The notes under the pieces were generated by a model. It had not been told where the DNA came from, made no database searches, and saw nothing but the letters and a program-made list of their open reading frames with translations. Shown here piece after piece: positions 57,639-64,000 of a stretch of DNA of 64,000 nt (its first letter is position 1; each line of letters opens with the position of its first letter). The stretch is taken from contig NZ_JAKEEB010000022.1 in assembly GCF_021462825.1 (NCBI RefSeq), positions 53,263 to 117,262 on the forward strand. Direction: 5' to 3'. Source of the DNA: Streptomyces glomeratus (GTDB taxonomy: Bacteria > Actinomycetota > Actinomycetes > Streptomycetales > Streptomycetaceae). Position numbers and translations under genes: made by a program.

Positions 57639-58909
57639 TCACACGTACGGTCAAGGCCCAGCTGCTCGCCTTCGCGACCGTCACCGCGCTGGGCGTGTCC
57701 TACGTGGGCGGCCGGTACACGGGCCTGACGGACGACCTGCTCGGCGGCGGCTACACCGTGACGGCCGATTTCGCCGACTCGGGGGGCATCTTCCCCGGGG
57801 CGGAGGTCACCTATCGCGGGGTGCCCGTCGGCCGCGTCGGCGAACTGCGGCTGAACGGCTCCGGGGTGTCGGTGCCGCTGAAGATCGAGGACGGCGCTCC
57901 CCGCATCCCGGCCGACACACTGGCGGTGGTCGCCAACCGGTCGGCGGTCGGCGAGCAGTACGTCGACCTCCAGCCCCGGCACTCGGGCGGCCCCTATCTG
58001 CTCGACGGGAGCCCGATCCCGCGCGGCCGCACGCGGGTGCCGCTCCCGGTCACCGACCTCGTCCTCAGCCTGGACCGGCTGGTGAACTCTGTCGGCAAGG
58101 ACGATCTGCGCACCACGGTCGACGAGTTGGGCAAGGCGTTCTCCGGCACCGGACCAGGGCTGAGCCGTCTGGTCGACTCCGGCAACCGGCTCGTCGAGTC
58201 GGCGTCCGACTCCCTGCCGCAGACCGTGTCGCTGATCGAGGACTCGCGGACGGTGCTCAAGACCCAGGCCGACAAGGGCTCGGCCATCAAGTCGTTCTCC
58301 CGCGATCTGGCGGCGCTCTCCGGGGAGCTGAAGGCCGACGACGGCGATCTGCGCCGGTTGATCGGCAACGGGGCACCCGCCGCGGAGCAGCTCGACTCCC
58401 TGCTGAAGTCCACGCGAGCGGACCTGCCGGTCCTGCTGGCCAACCTCATCAGCGGCGGCCAGGTCACGGTGGCCCGGCTGCCGGGCGTGGAACAGGCCCT
58501 GGTCACCCTCCCGCTCACCGTCGCGGGCAGCTACACCGTCGTCCCCGGGGACGGAACCTTCCACTTCGGGCTCACCGTGAACGCCGACGACCCTGCGCCC
58601 TGCACCCAGGGCTACGGCACCCAGCGGCGCGATCCCTCGGACACCGGCACACGTCCGGCGAACACCGAGGCGCGGTGCACGGCACCGCGGGGCGGCAGGA
58701 CGTCGGTGCGCGGAGCCCAGAACGCGCCTGGTGCGTCGGCCGGTGGGGACGGGCCCGGCCGGGCCGCGTACGTCACCCCGTACGACCCGGAGACCGGCAC
58801 CGCGACCGGCCCGGACGGAAGGCCCGTCGAGATCGGCTCGACGGGCGGCGAACAGACCGTCTTCGGAAAGGAGTCGTGGCAATGGCTGCTCGTGGGACCG
58901 ATGGCCTGA
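57635..58909 (+). CDS. mceF: Mce family protein (MceF position)
   Basis: 424 residues. Anchor about 8-25, Mce domain with AEVTYRGVPVGRVGELRL (about 56-73) and GEQYVDLQPRH, helical domain (about 140-270), then DPAPCTQGYGTQRRD, the cysteine-containing closing motif of MceF. The last about 70 residues are disordered-looking. GTG 57635 overlaps the mceE stop; the stop lies 28 bases inside the next gene. Confidence 0.92.
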   Translation: MITRTVKAQLLAFATVTALGVSYVGGRYTGLTDDLLGGGYTVTADFADSGGIFPGAEVTYRGVPVGRVGELRLNGSGVSVPLKIEDGAPRIPADTLAVVANRSAVGEQYVDLQPRHSGGPYLLDGSPIPRGRTRVPLPVTDLVLSLDRLVNSVGKDDLRTTVDELGKAFSGTGPGLSRLVDSGNRLVESASDSLPQTVSLIEDSRTVLKTQADKGSAIKSFSRDLAALSGELKADDGDLRRLIGNGAPAAEQLDSLLKSTRADLPVLLANLISGGQVTVARLPGVEQALVTLPLTVAGSYTVVPGDGTFHFGLTVNADDPAPCTQGYGTQRRDPSDTGTRPANTEARCTAPRGGRTSVRGAQNAPGASAGGDGPGRAAYVTPYDPETGTATGPDGRPVEIGSTGGEQTVFGKESWQWLLVGPMA

Positions 58910-59529
58910 ACACCGATGACATGGATACCGGTGGCGTGACCACCGATGACGTGAACACCGGCGGCTTGAACACCAACGACACGAACACCGACGACATGAA
59001 CAGCGATGACATGAACAGCGATGGCATGAAGACCGGTCGCGGGAACAGAGGGCGCCGCAGAGCGCTGTCGGCGGCGCTCGTCGCCGCGACGGTCATGACA
59101 AGCGCGCTGTCGGTCTGGCTGGGTGTCCGGCTGGCGGACCAGCGAGCGGTGGACCAGGGCCGCCAGGACATTCTCGCGGCGGCCCGCCAGTCGGCGCTGA
59201 ACTTCACCTCGCTCGACTACCGGCACTACGACCGCGACAGCGGAAACGTGCTCAAGGACGCCACCGGTGACTTCAGGAAGCAGTTCGCCGCGCAGACCCA
59301 GGAGCTGACCCAGCTCGTCGCCCGGAACAAGTCGGTGTCCGAGGGACAGATCCTGGAAGCGGGCATCGTGCGGTCGGACGCGCACTCGGCCCGGGTCCTG
59401 GTCGTCGCCGACAGCAAGGTGACCAACACCGCGGCTCCCGAGGGACAGTCGCGCACGTACCGGCTCCAGCTCGACCTCGTGCGCGAGCACGGCCGCTGGC
59501 TGACCTCCGACGTCGAGTTCGTGGGCTGA
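58882..59529 (+). CDS. Mce-associated membrane protein with pentapeptide-repeat tail
   Basis: 215 residues. The first about 52 are tandem pentapeptides of the type NTDDM/NTGGL/NSDDM (about nine copies). A basic GRGNRGRRR segment, one membrane helix (about 63-83, LSAALVAATVMTSALSVWLG) and an extracellular NTF2-like domain follow (LNFTSLDYRHYDRDSG, GHRSRVL-like strands, RWLTSDVEFVG). Mce-associated proteins accompany Mce tubes in actinobacteria. ATG 58882 has AAAGGAG eight bases upstream; the gene overlaps mceF by 28 bases. Confidence 0.88.
   Translation: MAARGTDGLNTDDMDTGGVTTDDVNTGGLNTNDTNTDDMNSDDMNSDGMKTGRGNRGRRRALSAALVAATVMTSALSVWLGVRLADQRAVDQGRQDILAAARQSALNFTSLDYRHYDRDSGNVLKDATGDFRKQFAAQTQELTQLVARNKSVSEGQILEAGIVRSDAHSARVLVVADSKVTNTAAPEGQSRTYRLQLDLVREHGRWLTSDVEFVG
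58910..59040 (+). repeat. 15-bp tandem repeat encoding pentapeptides
   Basis: Variants of gaacaccgatgacat repeat about nine times in frame within the start of the Mce-associated gene. Each copy encodes one (N/T)-(T/S)-(D/G/N)-(D/G)-(M/V/L/T) unit, so copy changes would keep the frame. Confidence 0.75.
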
Positions 59530-59551
59530 CCCACCAGTGAGGAGAGACACC

Positions 59552-60355
59552 GTGGCGAACCCGACCTCCCGCATCCGCGGCACCGGCTCCCCGGCCCGCC
59601 GCACGATGACCGCGGCCGCCCGCGCGGCGGCCAAGCGCGCCGAGCGGCCGGCGCGCCCCGAGCGTGGTGCCCCCACCTCCACCGGCCCGGCGGAGGAGGC
59701 CCCGTCCGGGCGCACCCTGCTCATCGATCCCCCGGCGGACGGCTGGGACGACCCACCGGAGCCCGAGATCCCCGAGATCCCCGACATCCCCGGGACCCCC
59801 GGGACTCCCGAGGCCTCCGAGATCCCCGAAAAGAGCACTCCTCCGCGTCGGGACGCCCGCAGACTGCTCACCGCGGTGCTGTGCGTCGTGCTCGTGGCGG
59901 GCCTGGTCACCGCCGCCGTGCTCGGGTGGCGGTACCGGCAGGGTCAGCAGGCCGAGCAGGCGCGACGCCAGGCGGTCACGGCGGCACTCAAGGCGGCTCC
60001 GGTCGTGCTGTCGTACGACTACCGGCATCTGGACCGGGACTTCGCGCGCGCCCGTACCTGTCTGACCGGCGCCTTCCGGGACCAGTACCTCAGGACGACG
60101 AAGACGGTGGTCGGGCCGACCGCCGCCAAGTACCACGGCGTGGTGAAGGCGACGGTGGCCGCGCCCTCGGGCGGCGGCACCCCGGCGGTCTCCGTCGTGT
60201 CGGCCGCACCGGACAAGGTCGTCGTGCTGCTGTTCGTCAATCAGGTCACCCGGAGCACGCAGGTGTCGGGGTCCCGCCTCGATCTGAACCGGGTGCGGAT
60301 GACACTGGCCCGTACGTCCACGGGCTGGAAGGTGAGTGCCGTCGACGCCCTCTGA
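59552..60355 (+). CDS. Second Mce-associated membrane protein
   Basis: 267 residues. A basic N-terminus, an acidic proline/glutamate/isoleucine segment (about 70-92; PEIPEIPDIPGTPGTPEAS), one membrane helix at about 104-125 (LTAVLCVVLVAGLVTAAVLGW) and an extracellular NTF2-like domain similar to the preceding protein (VVLSYDYRHLDRDFARA, LVNQ-like strands). GTG 59552 has AGGAGAG six bases upstream. It is the last gene of the mce operon, directly before a strong terminator. Confidence 0.87.
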   Translation: MANPTSRIRGTGSPARRTMTAAARAAAKRAERPARPERGAPTSTGPAEEAPSGRTLLIDPPADGWDDPPEPEIPEIPDIPGTPGTPEASEIPEKSTPPRRDARRLLTAVLCVVLVAGLVTAAVLGWRYRQGQQAEQARRQAVTAALKAAPVVLSYDYRHLDRDFARARTCLTGAFRDQYLRTTKTVVGPTAAKYHGVVKATVAAPSGGGTPAVSVVSAAPDKVVVLLFVNQVTRSTQVSGSRLDLNRVRMTLARTSTGWKVSAVDAL

Positions 60356-60388
60356 CCGTCACCGGAGTATCCCGGCGTTCGCCTCCGA

Positions 60389-60423
60389 TGTGCCCCCGCG
60401 CAGGCCGCGCGGGGGCACATTTT
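60389..60423 (+). terminator. Intrinsic terminator of the mce operon
   Basis: A 13-bp perfect stem TGTGCCCCCGCGC/GCGCGGGGGCACA with a 5-base loop, followed by TTTT. It is 33 bases after the last mce-operon stop. Confidence 0.9.
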
Positions 60424-60484
60424 CGTGAGCGCTCTTGACAGTAGGGTCCGATCACCGGCAGCCTTCCATGAAGTAGAAGATATA

Positions 60485-60499
60485 TTCCACATTACGGAA
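60485..60499. promoter_or_regulatory. Operator-like repeat TTCCACAttaCGGAA before hyi
   Basis: A 15-bp element sharing TTCCACA and CGGAA with the one upstream of allR. It overlaps TATATT (60481-60486), a likely -10 box, and is 38 bases before the hyi start. A bound regulator could block transcription. Confidence 0.55.
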
Positions 60500-60537
60500 G
60501 CGACTCGGATCACCCACAGAAGGGAGCGCCGCCCCCG

Positions 60538-61368
60538 ATGGGATTCGCAGACCAGCGCTTCAACGTCAACCTGTCGATCCTCTTCACGGAACTCCCGCTC
60601 CTGGAGCGCCCCGCGGCCGCCGCCGCAGCGGGTTTCGCGGCGGTCGAGCTGTGGTGGCCCTGGACCGATTCCCCCACACCCGGGCAGTCCGAGCTCGACG
60701 CCCTGAGGAAGGCCGTCGAGGACGCGGGCGTGCAGCTGACGGGACTGAACTTCTACGCGGGACGGCTGCCCGGACCCGACCGCGGCGCCCTGTCGATCCC
60801 GGGCGAGGAGTCGGACAGGTTCCGCGCCAACATCGACGTGGCCGCCGGCTTCGCCGCCTCCCTGGGCTGCAAGGCCCTCAACGCCCTGTACGGCAACCGG
60901 GTCGAGGGCGTCGACCCCGCCGAGCAGGATGCGCTCGCCCTGGAGAACCTGGTCCTCGCGGCCCGCGCCGCCGACCGCATCGGCGCGGTCCTCCTGATCG
61001 AGGCCCTCAACCGGCCCGAGTCCCCGCTGTACCCGCTGGTGAGCGCCGCCGCCGCGGTGGGGATCGTCGAGAAGGTGAACCGGGCGGCCGGCCTCGGCAA
61101 CGCCCGCTTCCTGATGGACCTCTACCACCTGTCGATGAACGCCGAGGACCTGCCCTCGGCGATCGAGCGGTACGCGGACAGGACCGGTCACGTCCAGATC
61201 GCCGACAACCCGGGCCGCGGCGCCCCGGGCACGGGGTCGCTCCCCCTGGAGGACCTCCTCGACCGGCTGAAGAAGGCCGGTTACGAGGGCTGGGTCGGCC
61301 TGGAGTACAAGCCGGGCGACAGGCCGAGTTCCGAGTCCTTCGCCTGGCTCCCGCGCGCGGCGCGCTGA
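60538..61368 (+). CDS. hyi: Hydroxypyruvate isomerase
   Basis: 276 residues of the xylose-isomerase-like TIM barrel. It interconverts hydroxypyruvate and tartronate semialdehyde. Motifs: RFNVNLSILFTELPLLERP at the N-terminus, AAGFAAVELWWPW, catalytic glutamate in LLIEALNRPESPLYPL (about 155), FLMDLYHLSMNAEDL (about 195), and the second glutamate in GWVGLEYKPG near the end. ATG 60538 starts after an AGGGAG site. The next gene is the reductase for the same intermediate, so both serve the glycerate route of glyoxylate use. Glyoxylate carboligase is not in the window. Confidence 0.92.
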   Translation: MGFADQRFNVNLSILFTELPLLERPAAAAAAGFAAVELWWPWTDSPTPGQSELDALRKAVEDAGVQLTGLNFYAGRLPGPDRGALSIPGEESDRFRANIDVAAGFAASLGCKALNALYGNRVEGVDPAEQDALALENLVLAARAADRIGAVLLIEALNRPESPLYPLVSAAAAVGIVEKVNRAAGLGNARFLMDLYHLSMNAEDLPSAIERYADRTGHVQIADNPGRGAPGTGSLPLEDLLDRLKKAGYEGWVGLEYKPGDRPSSESFAWLPRAAR

Positions 61369-61406
61369 ACTCCCCGACATCGCACAGCAGTGAGAGAGGC
61401 ACCCCG

Positions 61407-62324
61407 ATGAGCGACACGCTGGCACACTCCTCGCGCCCGGCGCGCCCGGCGATCGCCTGGATCGGCCTCGGCATCATGGGCTCCCCCATGTCCGAGAATC
61501 TGATCAAGGCGGGATACGACGTCACCGGATACACCCTGGAGCGCGAGAAGCTCGACCGCCTGGCGGCCGCCGGCGGCACCGCGGCCGGGTCGATCGCCGA
61601 GGCCGTGCGGGACGCCGACGTGATCATCACCATGGTGCCCGCGTCCCCGCAGGTGGAGGCGGTCGCGTACGGTCCCGGCGGCATCCTGGAGAACACCAGG
61701 CCCGGCGCCCTGCTGATCGACATGTCGTCGATCACCCCGCAGACGTCGATCGGCCTGGCCGAGAACGCCCGGCGAAAGGGCATCCGGGTCCTGGACGCGC
61801 CGGTGTCGGGCGGTGAGGCCGGCGCCGTCGAGGCCGTGCTGTCCATCATGGTCGGCGGCGAGCAGGCCGACTTCGAGGCGGCGAAGCCGCTGTTCGAGGT
61901 CCTGGGCAGGACCATCGTGCTGTGCGGCCCGCACGGTTCGGGGCAGACCGTGAAGGCGGCGAACCAGCTGATCGTCGCCGTGAACATCCAGGCGTGCGCC
62001 GAGGCCGTGGTCTTCCTGGAGCGGTCCGGGGTGGACCTCAAGGCGGCCCTGGAGGTGCTGGGCGGCGGTCTGGCGGGCTCGACCGTTCTGGCCCGCAAGA
62101 AGGACAACTTCCTGAACCGCGACTTCGCTCCAGGCTTCCGCATCGACCTGCACCACAAGGACATGGGCATCGTCTCGGACGCCGCCCGCGCCGTGGGCGC
62201 CGCCCTGCCCGTGGGTGCCGTGGTCGCCCAACTGGTCGCGTCGCTGCGCGCGCAGGGTGACGGCGGCCTGGATCATTCGGCCCTGCTCCGGGGCGTGGAA
62301 CGCCTCTCGGGCACCCGGAGCTGA
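61407..62324 (+). CDS. garR: 2-hydroxy-3-oxopropionate (tartronate semialdehyde) reductase
   Basis: 305 residues. 3-hydroxyisobutyrate dehydrogenase family: NAD(P)-binding IGLGIMGSPMSENLIKAGYD (about 18-37), MVPASPQVE, substrate motif DAPVSGGEAGA (about 128-138) and catalytic lysine in QTVKAANQLIVAVN (about 180-193). It reduces tartronate semialdehyde to glycerate. ATG 61407 has GAGAGAGG upstream. It is 38 bases downstream of hyi and ends before the hairpin 62346-62399. Confidence 0.92.
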   Translation: MSDTLAHSSRPARPAIAWIGLGIMGSPMSENLIKAGYDVTGYTLEREKLDRLAAAGGTAAGSIAEAVRDADVIITMVPASPQVEAVAYGPGGILENTRPGALLIDMSSITPQTSIGLAENARRKGIRVLDAPVSGGEAGAVEAVLSIMVGGEQADFEAAKPLFEVLGRTIVLCGPHGSGQTVKAANQLIVAVNIQACAEAVVFLERSGVDLKAALEVLGGGLAGSTVLARKKDNFLNRDFAPGFRIDLHHKDMGIVSDAARAVGAALPVGAVVAQLVASLRAQGDGGLDHSALLRGVERLSGTRS

Positions 62325-62788
62325 GCGCTCGGGTCGCAGACCTCCGGGTGGTGCCGGCGCCGACACCTGTCCTGTCGCGCCCAGGCGCCGGCGCCACCCG
62401 GAACCCTCGTTCCCTACCGAGACCCACAGCCGTGCCCGGTACCTGACGTCCGATCAGGCAGGGGCACACGGTCCGCCGCCGAGCGCCCCTGCCGGAGGGT
62501 GGCCCTTCGGTACGGCGGGCCCGGCGAGGACCGCGGCGGAATCCCCTGTTCGAAGCCGAGAACTCGGGGAAATGCGAGCCAGTGCGGTGGTGAAGGTCCC
62601 GGGCGCCCCATCCAGACATGAGGGAGAGGCGACCCGGAACCGTCGCATCCGTCGCGGTCCCGCCACCATATGAACTCCGGACGGCTACCGCACGGGCACG
62701 GAGAGCGCCGGACACGGCCCGTTTCCGCGTCCGGCGCTCCGCGTTCGTCCGGGGTGCGGATCGGGCCCGTCGGCAGGAGCCTTGAGAC
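62325..62788. other. Gene-free stretch after garR
   Basis: 464 bases. The left end holds the hairpin at 62346-62399. The rest has several short open frames without a ribosome site or coherent codon pattern; I see no gene. The promoter of the small gene at 62789 should be near the right end. Confidence 0.5.
62346..62399 (+). terminator. Hairpin after garR
   Basis: GGGTGGTGCCGGCGCC and GGCGCCGGCGCCACCC pair over 16 bases with one G-T wobble and a 22-base loop. It is positioned to end the hyi-garR transcript. Confidence 0.65.
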
Positions 62789-63025
62789 ATGGAACAGTCA
62801 ATGCAGCATCCGCACATCGTGGTGCACGCTCCGGCCCTGGACGGGTCGCGGCGGGTCACCGAGGGCGATGTGACCCTCGGGCTCGCCACCCACCTCGATG
62901 ACGTCGTCGAGATCCTGCGCCTGGTCGACCTGGACCGGATCGAGGTCGAGGAGAGCGACCTCGTCGAGTGGCAGGGCGGTGGGCCCGAGGACTGGCCCGG
63001 GCTGTCGGAGCACGACATCGAATAG
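62789..63025 (+). CDS. Small acidic hypothetical protein
   Basis: 78 residues with many aspartates and glutamates: HIVVHAPALDGSRRVTEGD, LATHLDDVVEILRLVDLDRI, then a C-terminal PEDWPGLSEHDIE. No membrane segment or cysteine. It looks like a small actinobacterial cytosolic family whose role is unknown. ATG 62789 has CAGGAG about nine bases upstream; ATG 62804 is possible. A hairpin follows at 63135. Confidence 0.7.
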   Translation: MEQSMQHPHIVVHAPALDGSRRVTEGDVTLGLATHLDDVVEILRLVDLDRIEVEESDLVEWQGGGPEDWPGLSEHDIE

Positions 63026-63134
63026 ACCGGCTACGCAGGTGGACGTAGACGATCTACGCAACCCTCAAGTCAACCTCTGAACACCGGCCGCAAGGCTTCA
63101 ACTCCGGTGCCATGCGGGCACATTATCGACACAC

Positions 63135-63165
63135 GGGGCCCGCCGACACGGGGGCGGCGGGCCCC
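63135..63165. terminator. Hairpin after the small acidic gene
   Basis: GGGGCCCGCCG and CGGCGGGCCCC form an 11-bp perfect stem with a 9-base loop, 110 bases past the stop. Confidence 0.6.
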
Positions 63166-63260
63166 ACCGGAGGGGTCGGGGCGGCGCATCGATGGCGCCC
63201 CGGGCGCGCCGCGGCGACGGGGGAACCGCGGGGCGCCGGACCCCTCCGGACCGACAGCGC

Positions 63261-63295
63261 GAGGGGCGGCCCGTGATCACACCGGGCCGCCCCTC
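63261..63295. terminator. Second hairpin in the same gap
   Basis: GAGGGGCGGCCCG and CGGGCCGCCCCTC form a 13-bp perfect stem with a 9-base loop. It could insulate the downstream glycosyltransferase gene from upstream transcripts. Confidence 0.6.
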
Positions 63296-63548
63296 GCCGC
63301 TGCGCGTCGGTTCGTGAGCACCCTGCCCGTGATCGGCGCACGCCCGGCCCGGTCGCGATCTCCTCCCCATGACCACGCTCGGCAAGTGACCGGCCGTGAT
63401 CGCGCGATACGGAACGCGACCCGGCGGTGTGTCCGGCGGCCGGACGCGGTTCGGAGAAGCCGCTCGACTATGGCTCAAGCCCCGTTCCAGTGCACCTTCC
63501 TACGGTGACGGCCGCACCGCTCCAGTCCGGCCGAGCCCAGGAGAAAAC

Positions 63549-64000
63549 ATGCGGGTTCTGTTCACCACGTTCGCCGCCAAGTCCCATATGTTCGCCTACG
63601 TCCCGCTGGCGTGGGCGCTGCGCGCCGCCGGTCACGAAGTGGTCGTCGCCAGCCAGCCCGACCTCGTCGAGGACATCACCCGATGCGGGCTCACAGCGGT
63701 TCCCATCGGCCGCCCGCTCAACCTGGAGGCGGAGCTCCGGGAAATGGACGAGCTGCGCGAGGAGGCCGAGACCGACTACGGCCAGGAAGTGGAGTGGGCT
63801 CGCTGGGTGGAGGTACTGGACATCGCCGAAAGGCGCCCCGAGAAACTCACCCCGGAGTACGCCCAGGCCGTTCTGACGGCGCACACCTCGCTGATCTTCC
63901 AGTACTTCTCCCTGCAGAACACCGTCGATGATCTGGTGGAGTTCGCGTGTGGGTGGGGTCCGGATCTGGTGGTGTGGGATGCGATGACGTTTGCGGGTGG
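63549..64000 (+). CDS. Glycosyltransferase of the macrolide/aromatic antibiotic type (EryCIII/DesVII-like), 3' end beyond window
   Basis: The first 150 residues are seen, with no stop. The N-terminal sugar-acceptor Rossmann domain is clear: MRVLFTTFAAKSHMFAYVPL (1-20), ALRAAGHEVVVASQPDLVED, then CGLTAVPIG, LIFQYFSLQNTVDDLVEFA and DLVVWDAMTFAG. Such activator-dependent GT1 enzymes attach deoxysugars to polyketides. ATG 63549 has AGGAG about six bases upstream. The last 80 bases use more T-ending codons (GAT, TGT, GGT, TTT) than the preceding part. It probably begins or borders a biosynthetic gene cluster to the right. Confidence 0.85.
   Translation, partial: MRVLFTTFAAKSHMFAYVPLAWALRAAGHEVVVASQPDLVEDITRCGLTAVPIGRPLNLEAELREMDELREEAETDYGQEVEWARWVEVLDIAERRPEKLTPEYAQAVLTAHTSLIFQYFSLQNTVDDLVEFACGWGPDLVVWDAMTFAG

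Larger units (their letters stand above)
63026..63548. other. Gene-free stretch with two hairpins before the glycosyltransferase
   Basis: 523 bases. It contains the hairpins at 63135-63165 and 63261-63295, and then a region whose base composition drifts slightly toward A/T before the glycosyltransferase start. No coding sequence is supported. This may mark the border of a biosynthetic cluster. Confidence 0.5.

Noticed and set aside
62325..62788. Short open frames in the gap after garR as small genes
   Set aside because: They lack ribosome sites, overlap one another in several frames, and have no consistent codon bias.

Overview
This window is high-GC actinobacterial DNA and almost certainly comes from a Streptomyces chromosome. 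The supporting features are extreme G/C at third codon positions, GTG starts, GGAGG-type ribosome binding sites, GTGA/ATGA gene overlaps, and typical Streptomyces families (GntR, IclR, ROK, SWIM/SNF2, an RNase Sa-like secreted nuclease). From memory, the allantoin/glyoxylate part and the sugar-transport part follow the order of a known S. coelicolor arm region; this was not checked here. No tRNA, rRNA, CRISPR array or transposase was found.

Layout. 1-6.2 kb is a defence-like island: mcrB (cut by the window edge), mcrC, a superfamily I helicase with a RelE/ParE-like N-terminus, and a convergent HTH/N6-adenine methylase-like gene. 6.6-12.3 kb holds a membrane protein and a SWIM/SNF2 pair. 12.3-19.2 kb is a sugar or inositol uptake cluster: membrane protein, ROK kinase, ABC ATPase, permease, binding lipoprotein, a GntR regulator and a divergent Gfo/Idh/MocA dehydrogenase. 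19.2-25.2 kb contains a P450, a two-component pair split by a GNAT gene, a degenerate TPR remnant, a secreted guanyl ribonuclease and an AIM24-family protein.

25.2-46.6 kb is dominated by purine-ring breakdown: allantoicase, allantoinase, the IclR regulator allR, a MobA-like nucleotidyltransferase and malate synthase. Further on come a truncated purine permease, an 8-oxoguanine deaminase, uricase, HIU hydrolase and OHCU decarboxylase. Between these two blocks lie a SelW-like protein, a HipA-like kinase, two divergent IucA/IucC siderophore synthetases, a von Willebrand A membrane pair, an HxlR regulator divergent from an alanine-type aminotransferase, and a histidine phosphatase. 46.9-60.4 kb carries a lytic transglycosylase, a membrane-tethered sigma factor and a complete mce operon (ATPase, two YrbE permeases, six Mce proteins, two Mce-associated proteins) that ends at a textbook terminator. 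60.5-62.3 kb returns to glyoxylate metabolism (hydroxypyruvate isomerase, tartronate semialdehyde reductase). The right edge enters the first 150 codons of an antibiotic-type glycosyltransferase.

How the genes work together. Uric acid is opened by uricase, HIU hydrolase and OHCU decarboxylase to allantoin, which allantoinase and allantoicase convert toward ureidoglycolate and glyoxylate. Glyoxylate can then be taken up by malate synthase or by the hyi/garR glycerate route. I find one 17-bp inverted repeat (TTCAAC-N5-GTTGAA type) in front of allB, aceB and uraD, and a different 15-bp repeat (TTCCACA-N3-CGGAA) in front of allR and hyi. Together these give a plausible two-motif regulon for the whole pathway.
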